Assembly: GCA_037445635.1 (NCBI GenBank)
Contig: JBBIKC010000051.1
Coordinates: 1-18,165, forward strand
Length of the DNA: 18,165 bases
Direction: 5' to 3'
Origin: JBFMCC01 sp037445635
GTDB lineage: Bacteria > Chloroflexota > Anaerolineae > Anaerolineales > Villigracilaceae
Under the pieces are notes generated by a model. That model was not told the DNA's origin. It made no database searches and was given only the letters and a program-made list of their open reading frames with translations. The position numbers and the translations under genes were made by a program. Below, one piece after another: positions 6,852 to 14,148 of this stretch (its first letter is position 1; every line of letters starts with the position of its first letter).

Positions 6852-8254
6852 CCGCGCTCTGGTGGATTCGGCGCGACTTGAGATTGACGGACAACCCGGC
6901 GCTTCACGCTGCGCTCGAGGCTGGTCCCGTCCTCCCCGTCTTCATCCTCGACCCGGCCTTTTCCTCCTCCTCCCCCCGCCGAAAGAACTTCCTCTACGAA
7001 GGGCTTCACGCCCTCAACCGTGATCTCCGACAACGTAACTCGTATCTCGTAACCCGTAACGGCTCTCCTCTCGAAACCCTCCGCACCCTGCTCGCCGAAA
7101 CAGGCGCCACCGCCATCTTCGCCGAAGAAGACTTCACCCCCTACGCCCGCGAGCGTGACGCGGAGATCGCGCGCCATCTTCCCCTCCAACTCATCCACGG
7201 ACAGACCGTCCATCACCCCGAACTCATCAAAAAAGCGGACGGGACTCCCTACACCGTCTACACGCCCTACTCCAAAGCGTGGAAGTCCCTGCTGGGAGAG
7301 ATTCATCCGCTCCCCGCCCCCGACCACATCCCTACACCCGCAGGAATTCACACCGACCCGCTTCCGCCGTTCACGGTCAGTCCTGACTTTCCCGCCGGCG
7401 AAGCCGAAGCCCTCCGCCGCCTCGAAACCTTTTGCTCCCCTCTCCCTGTGGGAGACCCCCTGACGGGGGCAGGTGGGTCGGGGGTGAGGTCAATTACCAA
7501 TTACCACGACCACCGCAACCGCCTCGACCTCGACGGCACCTCGTCCCTCTCGCCCTACATCCGCTTCGGCATGATCTCCCTGCGCCAGGCCGTCCACGCT
7601 GCACACCCCTCTCCCCTTGGGAGAGGGGCCGGGGGTGAGGGCGCCGCCACCTGGCTCAACGAACTCATCTGGCGCGAATTCTACATCTCCATCCTCTACC
7701 ACTTCCCGCATGTTGCCCACACATCCTTCAACCCCGCCCTTGCGCACATCCCGTGGCGGAACGAGGCGTCAGAGTTCGAAGCGTGGAAGAGGGGCGAAAC
7801 AGGCGTCCCTGTGGTAGATGCGGGGATGCGTCAACTCAAAGAGACGGGTTGGATGCACAACCGCGCGCGCATGATCGTCGCCTCATATCTCGTCAAAGAC
7901 CTGCTGATTGACTGGCGCTGGGGCGAAGCCTGGTTCATGGAAAACCTGCTCGATGGCGACCTCGCCGCAAACAACGGCGGCTGGCAATGGACAGCCGGCA
8001 CCGGCACCGACGCCGCGCCATACTTCCGCATCTTCAATCCCGTTCTGCAATCGCAGAAATTCGACCCCAACGGTGATTACATCCGCAAGTGGGTTCCCGA
8101 ACTGCGCGGGCTGGACGCGAAGGACATCCATGCGCCGTGGGAAAAGGGCATCAAGGTGAGAGGCTATCCCGCACGCCCCATCATCGAACGCGATAAAGAA
8201 AGAACTCTGGCGGCATACAATCAGTCGAAAGTCAAATGTCGAAGGTCGCGCTGA
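6848..8254 (+). CDS. phrB: Class I deoxyribodipyrimidine (CPD) photolyase
   Basis: A 468-residue light-driven DNA repair enzyme that uses reduced FAD to split cyclobutane pyrimidine dimers. The N-terminal antenna domain starts WWIRRDLRLTDNPAL. The FAD domain holds DGTSSLSPYIRFG (229-241), ELIWREFY (272-279, W275 at the dimer-binding position), TGWMHNRARM (333-342) and NNGGWQWTAGTGTD (375-388). An electron-transfer tryptophan triad is visible at W303, W356 and W379, each three residues before E. coli W306, W359 and W382. Two palindromic repeats are read in frame as loop residues, at about 197-214 and 252-264. A 7-bp tandem repeat encodes RNSYLVTRN near 63-71. The last residues KVKCRRSR come from another repeat. 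It is coupled to the upstream unknown gene by ATGA. Confidence 0.95.
   Translation: MTALWWIRRDLRLTDNPALHAALEAGPVLPVFILDPAFSSSSPRRKNFLYEGLHALNRDLRQRNSYLVTRNGSPLETLRTLLAETGATAIFAEEDFTPYARERDAEIARHLPLQLIHGQTVHHPELIKKADGTPYTVYTPYSKAWKSLLGEIHPLPAPDHIPTPAGIHTDPLPPFTVSPDFPAGEAEALRRLETFCSPLPVGDPLTGAGGSGVRSITNYHDHRNRLDLDGTSSLSPYIRFGMISLRQAVHAAHPSPLGRGAGGEGAATWLNELIWREFYISILYHFPHVAHTSFNPALAHIPWRNEASEFEAWKRGETGVPVVDAGMRQLKETGWMHNRARMIVASYLVKDLLIDWRWGEAWFMENLLDGDLAANNGGWQWTAGTGTDAAPYFRIFNPVLQSQKFDPNGDYIRKWVPELRGLDAKDIHAPWEKGIKVRGYPARPIIERDKERTLAAYNQSKVKCRRSR
7034..7061 (+). repeat. Heptamer tandem repeat inside photolyase gene
   Basis: Four 7-bp units, CGTAACT, CGTATCT, CGTAACC and CGTAACG, lie in frame and encode RNSYLVTRN in the antenna domain. 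One unit differs in two positions from the consensus CGTAACN. Confidence 0.75.
7437..7489. repeat. In-frame palindromic element, copy 1 (photolyase)
   Basis: CCCCTCTCCC (7437-7446), tgt, then GGGAGA, followed by CCCCC-tgac-GGGGG (7456-7469) and the tail GGGGGTGAGG. It encodes SPLPVGDPLTGAGGSGVR between FC and the NYHDHR segment. The stem and the GTGAGG tail match copies 2 and 3; the CCCCC/GGGGG hairpin is an addition unique to this copy. A doubled CAATTAC follows at 7491-7504. Confidence 0.85.
7606..7640. repeat. In-frame palindromic element, copy 2 (photolyase)
   Basis: A perfect 10-bp stem CCCCTCTCCC-ctt-GGGAGAGGGG (7606-7628) is followed by CCGGGGGTGAGG. It is read as PSPLGRGAGGEG just before the NELIWREFY helix, in a loop that is also variable in E. 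coli photolyase. Its reading phase differs by one base from copy 1. Confidence 0.9.
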
Positions 8255-8294
8255 CTTTCGACTTTCAACTTTCAACCTTCAACCTTCAACCTTC
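8223..8294. repeat. Inverted repeat plus heptamer array at photolyase 3' end
   Basis: AGTCGAAAGTCA (8223-8234) and TGACTTTCGACT (8252-8263) are perfect 12-bp inverted repeats around a 17-nt loop, straddling the photolyase stop. The right arm runs into six 7-bp units at 8253-8294: GACTTTC twice, AACTTTC once, AACCTTC three times. The array ends 25 nt before the hydrolase ATG. Confidence 0.85.
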
Positions 8295-8319
8295 ACGTCA
8301 TTTTCTCAAAAGGTTTTCA

Positions 8320-9318
8320 ATGAAACAACGCCTCAAACGCATCCTCAGCATCACAGCGCTGGTTATTTTGATCGTCCTGGCGGTCGGACCCTTCCTCGTC
8401 CCCGTCCCGCCGCTGGAAAACACCGCCCCGCTGGAACAACTCACCGACCCCGACAGCCGCTTCATCGAAGTCAACGGCGTGGACGTGCATTACAAGGTCT
8501 ATGGTCAGGGCGAACCGACCTTCATCCTCCTGCACGGCTTCGGCGCCAGCCTGTTTTCGTGGCGTGAAGTGACCGCACCCCTCTCGCAATATGGCACGGT
8601 CATCGCCTATGACCGCCCGGCTTTCGGTCTCACCGAACGCCCGCTCACCTGGGAAGGCGAAAACCCCTACAGCCAGGAAGCGCAGGTCAAACTGGTCATC
8701 GGGTTGATGGACGCGCTCGGCGTCGAACGGGCAATCCTCATCGGCAACTCGGCAGGCGGGACCATCGCCATGCTGACCGCGCTGGAATATCCCGGGCGCG
8801 TGCAAAGCCTGATTCTGGTGGACCCGGCCGTCTACGCGGGCGGCGGCGCGCCGGCGTGGATTCGCCCGCTCTTGAAAACGCCGCAGATGCGTCATCTCGG
8901 TCCCTTGATTGCGCGGCAAATCCAAACGCGCGGACCGGAACTGATCGAACTCGCCTGGCATGACCCCTCCAAAATCACGCCCGACGTGATGGAAGGCTAT
9001 CAAAAGCCGCTTCGCATCGCGGACTGGGACAAGGCGCTCTGGGAACTGACCCTCGCCAGCCGCGAAAGCGGACTCGCCGGCCGCCTCGGCGAATTTGACC
9101 TGCCCATCCTCGTCATCACCGGCGACGACGACCGCATCGTCCCCACCGAGCAATCGGTGCGCCTGGCAGGCGAACTGCCCAATGCCCAACTTGTCGTCAT
9201 CCCGCAATGCGGTCACCTCCCGCATGAAGAACGCCCCGACGAATTTATGCAAGCGGTAACGGAATTTCTTCAGGGTTTGAACGTTCAAACGTTCAAACGT
9301 TCAAACGTTTCCCAATGA
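8320..9318 (+). CDS. Alpha/beta hydrolase, membrane-anchored
   Basis: A 332-residue alpha/beta-hydrolase-fold enzyme. Residues 7-29 form one hydrophobic segment after a basic start (KQRLKR), so it is a signal anchor or uncleaved signal; the catalytic domain is likely outside the membrane. The oxyanion motif is LHGFGAS (71-77), the nucleophile elbow GNSAGG (S144), the acid D271 in GDDDRIVP and the base H299 in CGHLPHEERP. The substrate is unknown; the position between photolyase and a carotenoid-type P450 allows a role on isoprenoid esters, but nothing proves it. ATG 8320 follows AAAAGG (8308-8313) with a 6-nt spacer. The tail NVQTFKRSNVSQ is encoded by an 8-bp tandem repeat. The stop overlaps the P450 start by 4 nt. 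Confidence 0.9.
   Translation: MKQRLKRILSITALVILIVLAVGPFLVPVPPLENTAPLEQLTDPDSRFIEVNGVDVHYKVYGQGEPTFILLHGFGASLFSWREVTAPLSQYGTVIAYDRPAFGLTERPLTWEGENPYSQEAQVKLVIGLMDALGVERAILIGNSAGGTIAMLTALEYPGRVQSLILVDPAVYAGGGAPAWIRPLLKTPQMRHLGPLIARQIQTRGPELIELAWHDPSKITPDVMEGYQKPLRIADWDKALWELTLASRESGLAGRLGEFDLPILVITGDDDRIVPTEQSVRLAGELPNAQLVVIPQCGHLPHEERPDEFMQAVTEFLQGLNVQTFKRSNVSQ
9280..9310. repeat. Octamer tandem repeat at hydrolase/P450 junction
   Basis: AACGTTCA is repeated three times exactly, followed by a partial AACGTTT. Each unit contains the palindrome AACGTT, so the run reads nearly the same on both strands. It encodes the last residues of the hydrolase and ends 5 nt before the P450 ATG. Confidence 0.92.
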
Positions 9319-10604
9319 CTCCTTCCATCTCCCCCGCCCTCGGACGCGCCGCGCTGCGCGCCCTCCTCAAAGAACGCTCGCCCCTCGGACCGCTCAAAGT
9401 GATGGCAAAGCACGTCGGGCGCTTCTTCCAGATTCCCCTGCCGGGGTTCCGCCCGTATGTGGTCTTCGGTCCAGAAGCGAACCGGAAAGTCCTCGTCACC
9501 GAGCGCCAAAAACTCCTCTGGCGCAACACCGACCCGGTCACCGATTTGCTCCGCCGCGGCGTCCTCATCGTGGACGGCGACGAACACGACCGCTACCGCC
9601 GCCTGATGGAACCGCCGCTTCACCCCTCGCAACTGCCCGCCTACACCGAGATAATGATCCGCCAAACAGACCGCGTCGCCGCGACGTGGAAAGCGGGTGG
9701 GGTCGTGGACATGTTGGTCGAGTCCCGCAAGATCGCCCTGCTCATCATCATGCAGACTCTCTTCAGCAAAGATGTCTGGGACGACCTGCCGCGCATCTGG
9801 CATCCCGTCCTCAAAGCCATCGAATACATCTCGCCCGGCGCATGGATTCTGTGGCGCAAGATTCCACGTCCCAGTTTTCGCAAGCCGCTGAAGGAACTTG
9901 ATGATTATCTCTTCGCCATTATCGCTGACCGTCGACACACGACACTTCGACACCCCGACACTTTGACACCCGATCTGCTCCAACATCTCATCGACGCAGG
10001 TCTCACCGACAAAGTCATCCGCGACCAAATGCTGACCATGATGATCGCGGGGCACGATACCTCCACTGCGCTTCTCGCCTGGACCTTCGTCCTGCTCGGC
10101 GGACACCCGGACATTTTCCAACGCCTTATCAAAGAGGTGGAGACGCTCGAAAAACCTCCCCTGCTCGATCAGGTCATCAAAGAGGCGCTGCGGCTATATC
10201 CGCCCATTCACATCGGCAACCGCCGCGTAGCGGAGGAGATTCACTTCGACGAAGGCTCGGTGCCCGCCGGCGAGCGCCTGTTCTACTCCATCTACCTCAC
10301 CCACCGCGACCCCGCCATCTGGGAAAACGCCGACTCCTTCTGCCCCGAACGTTTCGCCCACGGACGCAAGACCCCGCCCATGAGTTACGTCCCGTTCGGC
10401 GGCGGTCCGCGGGCGTGCATCGGCGCGGCGTTTGGTCAAGCGGAGGCGCGGGTGGTTCTGACGCGCCTGCTTCAAACCTTCACGTTTCAACCCGTCAACC
10501 TCCATCAAATCCGCCCCTACATGGGCGCAACGCTGGAACCCCGCCCCGGGGTGAGAATGAGGGTGGAGCGCAGACAGGTACAAAGTACACAGGTACACAA
10601 GTAA
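9315..10604 (+). CDS. Cytochrome P450, carotenoid-hydroxylase-like by context
   Basis: A 429-residue soluble-type bacterial P450. The I-helix oxygen site is MIAGHDTSTALLAW (A245-G246, D248-T249), the K-helix ExxR is E290-R293 (KEALRLYPP), the PERF motif is CPERF (343-347) and the heme loop is FGGGPRACIG with C368 as thiolate ligand. Length and layout resemble CYP175A1, the beta-carotene hydroxylase located near photolyase and carotenoid genes in Thermus thermophilus; that substrate is an inference from a lycopene cyclase 10 nt downstream. Redox partners are not in the window. An 8-bp tandem repeat encodes RHTTLRHPDTLTP (208-220) in a loop, and another encodes the tail QVQSTQVHK. It starts at ATG 9315, overlapping the hydrolase stop (ATGA). 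Confidence 0.93.
   Translation: MTPSISPALGRAALRALLKERSPLGPLKVMAKHVGRFFQIPLPGFRPYVVFGPEANRKVLVTERQKLLWRNTDPVTDLLRRGVLIVDGDEHDRYRRLMEPPLHPSQLPAYTEIMIRQTDRVAATWKAGGVVDMLVESRKIALLIIMQTLFSKDVWDDLPRIWHPVLKAIEYISPGAWILWRKIPRPSFRKPLKELDDYLFAIIADRRHTTLRHPDTLTPDLLQHLIDAGLTDKVIRDQMLTMMIAGHDTSTALLAWTFVLLGGHPDIFQRLIKEVETLEKPPLLDQVIKEALRLYPPIHIGNRRVAEEIHFDEGSVPAGERLFYSIYLTHRDPAIWENADSFCPERFAHGRKTPPMSYVPFGGGPRACIGAAFGQAEARVVLTRLLQTFTFQPVNLHQIRPYMGATLEPRPGVRMRVERRQVQSTQVHK
9933..9971 (+). repeat. Octamer tandem repeat inside P450 gene
   Basis: Five units follow one another: CGACACAC, GACACTT (7 bp), CGACACCC, CGACACTT and TGACACCC. The 39-nt run keeps the P450 frame open and encodes the linker before the helix PDLLQHLIDAGL. 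Confidence 0.85.
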
Positions 10605-10614
10605 ACAGGTACAC
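10576..10614. repeat. Octamer tandem repeat at P450/cyclase junction
   Basis: Units AGGTACAA, AGTACAC, AGGTACAC, AAGTAAAC and AGGTACAC run up to the base before the cyclase ATG. The array contains the P450 stop and is the whole ribosome-binding region of the cyclase, which therefore lacks a normal purine-rich site. An inverted copy of 13 bases, ACTTGTGTACCTG, lies at 10980-10992 within the cyclase gene. Confidence 0.88.
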
Positions 10615-11433
10615 ATGACATACTTCGGTTTTCTGCTTCGGTTTTTAGTGATCCCCATCGTTCTCTTTCTTGCACTAGCATGGTGGGATAACAAACGCGG
10701 CGTCTCAACGCGCGGATTTGCCAACGGGCGCGCCGTGTGGATCGCCATCGGCGTTCACATCTTCCTCGCGGTAGCGTACACCACCCCCTGGGATAACTAC
10801 CTCGTCGCCACCGGCGTCTGGTACTACAACCCGAACCTCGTAACAGGCATCGTGCTGGGATACGTGCCGATAGAAGAATACACCTTCTTCGTCCTCGAAA
10901 CGATTCTCGCAGGATTGTGGTGGTGGTTCCTCGCGCGCCGCATCTCGCCGCCAAAAACAGAGTTCAAGCCGAACAAACGACTTGTGTACCTGTCTGCCTG
11001 GGTACTTGTCTTACTCTGGCTGGTCTTCACCGTCCTCTTCTTCAGCGGCAATCAACCCCTCACTTATCTCTCCATCACCCTCTTCTGGGCATTGCCTGCG
11101 ATCCTGCCGCAATTCCTGTTCGGCGCGGATATCCTATGGCATCACCGCAAACTGGTGTTTTGGGGCATCATGGTCCCGGGAACCTACCTCTCGTTGATGG
11201 ACATCGTCGCACTGACCGAAACGACCTGGTCCATTTCGAAGGAGCAGACGACGGGCATCCTCTTCTTCGGCATCCTGCCGCTGGAGGAGGTCGTCTTCTT
11301 CTTCATCACGAACCTGCTCATCATCTTCGGTATGACGCTGCTGCTGGCGAACGTCAGCCAGGGAAGGGTTCAGGAATTGAAGCAGTTGCTCGGAAAGTTA
11401 AGGCGCTATGGAAAACAATCAGAATCAGTTTGA
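10615..11433 (+). CDS. crtYcd: Lycopene cyclase, fused CrtYcd type
   Basis: A 272-residue integral membrane protein of the heterodimer-type lycopene cyclase family, with both halves in one chain as in haloarchaea and fungal CarRP/crtYB. Half one has TPWDNYLVATGVWYY (57-71) and PIEEYTFFVLETIL (85-98). Half two repeats the pattern as MDIVALTETTWSISKEQTTG and LPLEEVVFFFITNLL (221-235). About seven membrane helices are visible, with linkers at 108-124. These enzymes cyclise lycopene ends to beta- or gamma-type rings in the membrane; which product forms here is unknown. The ATG lies 10 nt after the P450 stop, in a tandem repeat. Its end overlaps the PPOX gene by 26 nt. Confidence 0.9.
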   Translation: MTYFGFLLRFLVIPIVLFLALAWWDNKRGVSTRGFANGRAVWIAIGVHIFLAVAYTTPWDNYLVATGVWYYNPNLVTGIVLGYVPIEEYTFFVLETILAGLWWWFLARRISPPKTEFKPNKRLVYLSAWVLVLLWLVFTVLFFSGNQPLTYLSITLFWALPAILPQFLFGADILWHHRKLVFWGIMVPGTYLSLMDIVALTETTWSISKEQTTGILFFGILPLEEVVFFFITNLLIIFGMTLLLANVSQGRVQELKQLLGKLRRYGKQSESV

Positions 11434-11788
11434 TGGGAAATCCTTCCTGAATCTCGAAACCTTCCGCAGGAACGGGCAGGGAGTGAAGACCCCCGTTTGG
11501 TTTACGCAGGATGGGACGACAATCTACGTCCGCACGGTGGCGAATTCGGGGAAGGTCAAACGAGTGAGGAACAACGCGGCAGTCCGAATCGTCCCGTGCG
11601 ATGCGGGCGGTACCCCCAGCGGGAAGTGGGTGGCGGCAAAGGCAGTCGAGGTCACAGACGAGGCGACGGCGAAGCGTGTCGCTGCTTTGCTGGAGAAGAA
11701 GTATGGGGCGGTTCAGGTCAGGTTGTTTGCCGCGCTGACCGCCCTGCGCAGGGAGAAATATACGGTGCTGAAGATCGAGTTGGAGTGA
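11408..11788 (+). CDS. PPOX-class flavin/F420-dependent family protein
   Basis: A 126-residue split-barrel protein. FLNLETFRRNGQGVKTPVWF (13-32), TIYVRTVANSGKVKRVRNN and VRIVPCDAGGTPSGKWVAAKA follow the pattern of PPOX-class F420-dependent proteins, close to full length for that group. It may bind F420 or a flavin; no substrate can be named. The start ATG 11408 lies 26 nt inside the cyclase gene, preceded by AAGG. It is the last + strand gene, ending 9 nt before the convergent glycosyltransferase stop. Confidence 0.82.
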   Translation: MENNQNQFDGKSFLNLETFRRNGQGVKTPVWFTQDGTTIYVRTVANSGKVKRVRNNAAVRIVPCDAGGTPSGKWVAAKAVEVTDEATAKRVAALLEKKYGAVQVRLFAALTALRREKYTVLKIELE

Positions 11789-11797
11789 CTCGAACGC

Positions 11798-12733
11798 TCA
11801 CTTCTCTTCCTTCGGCGCTTCGCGGACGATGTAAAGCGGTCTGCCTTTGGCTTCGTCGTAGAGGCGCCCGATGTACTCGCCAAGGATGCCAAGCGATATC
11901 AATTGCACGCCGCCGAGGAACAGCACGGCAATCAACGTGGTCGCCTGCCCAAAGAAGGCTTGCGACCCGCTGGCGCGCAGGTAAATGACCACCGGAATCG
12001 CAAGGATGGCGACGCCTGCCGAGAAGAACCCAAAAAACGTGGCAACCTGCAAGGGGAAATAAGAGAAACTCGTAATGGCATTGAGAGCCAGTCTGAGCAT
12101 CTTCCTGAATGGATACTTGGTCACGCCCGCGTAGCGGGCAGCGCGCTTGTATTCGACGCCAACCTGTTTGAAACCCACCCAGGCCGACATCCCGCGCGGA
12201 AAGCGGTGGCGCTCGCGCATCTGCTTGAGCACATCCACCACCTTGCGATCCATCAACCGAAAATCACCCGCGTCCACCGGGATGTCCACATCCGTGATCC
12301 AGCGAATCAACCGATAGAACACGGCGGCGGTGAACTTCTTGAACCAGGTCTCGCCCTCGCGCTCCGCCCGAACGGCGTAAACCACTTCGTACCCTTCCCG
12401 CCATTTCCTGACCAGTTCCAAAATCATTTCCGGGGGATCCTGTAAATCTGCATCAATAATAATCACCGCGTCGCCGCGGGCGTAGTCCCAGCCCGCCGTG
12501 ATAGCCACCTGGTGACCGAAATTACGCGCGAAGATTACGGGACGGATGCGCTTGTCCGCCTTTGCCAGTTCACGGATGCGCTCGGTCGAGCCGTCGGTCG
12601 AGCCGTCGTCCACGAGAATCAATTCCCACTCCTCGTGCGTCGCATCCATGACTTCGGCCACGCGCCGCACGAGTTCGGGCAGATTCTCGAACTCATCATA
12701 GATGGGAGCAACAATGGAATAAATCGGTTTCAT
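11798..12733 (-). CDS. Family 2 glycosyltransferase, polyprenyl-phosphate sugar type
   Basis: A 311-residue GT2 enzyme like GtrB and dolichol-phosphate-mannose synthase. The GT-A domain begins YSIVAPIYDEFENLPEL; VDDGSTD (41-47) and DADLQDPPE (94-102) are the nucleotide-sugar and metal sites. VDAGDFRLMDRKVVD (about 152-166) and RFPRGMSAWVGF follow. Two C-terminal membrane segments (about 228-251 and 262-286) place it at the inner face of the membrane, where this group transfers sugar from a nucleotide sugar to undecaprenyl phosphate. The sugar is unknown. ATG at 12733 is the first codon of the typical domain. It follows threonine synthase by 75 nt on the same strand and converges with the PPOX gene. 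Confidence 0.93.
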   Translation of the reverse strand: MKPIYSIVAPIYDEFENLPELVRRVAEVMDATHEEWELILVDDGSTDGSTERIRELAKADKRIRPVIFARNFGHQVAITAGWDYARGDAVIIIDADLQDPPEMILELVRKWREGYEVVYAVRAEREGETWFKKFTAAVFYRLIRWITDVDIPVDAGDFRLMDRKVVDVLKQMRERHRFPRGMSAWVGFKQVGVEYKRAARYAGVTKYPFRKMLRLALNAITSFSYFPLQVATFFGFFSAGVAILAIPVVIYLRASGSQAFFGQATTLIAVLFLGGVQLISLGILGEYIGRLYDEAKGRPLYIVREAPKEEK

Positions 12734-12808
12734 GGCTTTGCAAATTTTCCGACCCAGATCATACCAGAAGCGGGTTCAAAAACGGTTCACGCGGGATTTG
12801 AATCTGGT

Positions 12809-14098
12809 TCACACGCCCGAACCGTTTCTGCCTATATGTTTCTTCAGGGCTTTCAGCGTCGGTTCGATCACGGGCGCTCCGACGACCGCCTGCATCGCAG
12901 CTTTGACATCCTTCAGACCGCTCCCCGTGTTCAGCACCAGGACGGGATCGTCGCTTCTGACCTCGCCCGAGACGGTGACCTTGACCAAACCCGCGTACGC
13001 GGCCGCCCCGGCGGGCTCCGCGAACACGCCCGCCTGTCCGAGCGCCGCGATCGCCTCGAGGATGTCCGCGTCCGATACGGTCACATATGACCCGTGGGTC
13101 TCGCGCGCGGCGCGGACCGCGCGCACGCCATCCCGCGGCAGGTCCACCGAGATGCTGTCCGCGATGGTATTTGCGGAGACCGGCACGATGGTCTCGCCGC
13201 CGTCGCGGAAGGCGTTGGCAATGGCAGCCGATCCTTCGGCCTGTACGCCGACGATACGCGGCAGGCTGGGAATCCATCCAAGCTTGAACAAATCCTTGAA
13301 ACCTTTGTGAATGCCCGAAATGATGTTGCCGTCTCCCACCGAAACAAAGATGGTTAACGGAGAATGGTTGTCCAGCGGGCTGTCCTTTTTATGCCAGTCG
13401 CGGTGGGCTTCGATCCACCACTCCCAGATCTCGAAGGCGGCGGTTTTCTTGCCTTCCGCGGTGAAGGGGTTGTATCCTGTGTTGCGGCAGTACCAGCCGA
13501 ATTCATTCGCGGCCTTGACGGTGAGATCGAAGGCGTCGTCGTAGGTCCCGTCCACGAGGATGACCTTCGCGCCGAAGATGAGCAGTTGGGCAACTTTCGC
13601 GGGCGGCGCGGACTTGGGTGCGAAGATGATCGCCTTCTGCCCGATCGCGGCGGACATCCCTGCCAGCGCCGCGCCCGCGTTGCCGGTGGAGGCGGTCACG
13701 ACCACCTCAGCCTTGATCTCCTGCGCCCGCGCCACGACGACCGCCGAGGCGCGGTCCTTGAAGGAGGCTGTCGGGTTGCGGGACTCGTCCTTGACCCAGA
13801 GGTGCTTCAGGCCGAGTTTCTCAGCGAGGCGCGGCATGGCAAAGACGGGAGTCCAGCCTGCGAGGTGGAGAGGGGTCGCTTCGCCCTTCGGCACACCGAC
13901 GGGCAGGAGAGGTTCGTAACGCCAGAGCGAAAAATCGCCGCGGCTGGTGATGTCTTCGGGCTGGTATTTCTTTTTGATGGAATCGTAGTCCAGTTCGACG
14001 TCCAGGTTGCCCCCGTCCTTCGGGCAGGTATAAGTAACCTGACCGGGAAGGTATTCGGTCCCGCAGAGCGTACAGCGATAGCCGGTGAATTTGGTCAT
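12809..14098 (-). CDS. thrC: Threonine synthase
   Basis: A 429-residue PLP enzyme converting O-phospho-L-homoserine to threonine. The N-terminus has a rubredoxin-like knuckle (C9, C12 and C25, in CTLCG and CPKDGG), common in bacterial and archaeal forms. NPTASFKDRAS places the Schiff-base lysine at K114; TASTGNAGAAL (136-146) is the phosphate-cradle loop; SVGDGNIISGIHKGFKDL and VLNTGSGLKD follow. All these agree with fold type II threonine synthase. The start at 14098 is chosen because AAGGGATCACC precedes it and the zinc knuckle follows; an in-frame start at 14194 would run through the terminator and is rejected. The gene is cut off from the upstream oxidoreductase by that terminator, so it needs its own promoter; TAAAAT at about 14123-14128 could be a -10 box, with no good -35. 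Confidence 0.95.
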   Translation of the reverse strand: MTKFTGYRCTLCGTEYLPGQVTYTCPKDGGNLDVELDYDSIKKKYQPEDITSRGDFSLWRYEPLLPVGVPKGEATPLHLAGWTPVFAMPRLAEKLGLKHLWVKDESRNPTASFKDRASAVVVARAQEIKAEVVVTASTGNAGAALAGMSAAIGQKAIIFAPKSAPPAKVAQLLIFGAKVILVDGTYDDAFDLTVKAANEFGWYCRNTGYNPFTAEGKKTAAFEIWEWWIEAHRDWHKKDSPLDNHSPLTIFVSVGDGNIISGIHKGFKDLFKLGWIPSLPRIVGVQAEGSAAIANAFRDGGETIVPVSANTIADSISVDLPRDGVRAVRAARETHGSYVTVSDADILEAIAALGQAGVFAEPAGAAAYAGLVKVTVSGEVRSDDPVLVLNTGSGLKDVKAAMQAVVGAPVIEPTLKALKKHIGRNGSGV

Positions 14099-14148
14099 GG
14101 TGATCCCTTTTCTCGGCCTGATTTTACCCGATAAGCGAGGGAGGGTGG

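Noticed and set aside
9280..9310. Tandem repeats considered as CRISPR
   Set aside because: Units are 7-8 bp, directly adjacent, without spacers and partly coding.
11780..11805. Possible bidirectional terminator between the convergent PPOX and glycosyltransferase ends
   Set aside because: Only 9 nt separate the stops and the visible GAGTGA/TCACTT pairing is about 5-6 bp with no T-run.
13364..14134. 256-codon + strand frame opposite threonine synthase
   Set aside because: Shadow of a gene with clear PLP and zinc-knuckle motifs.
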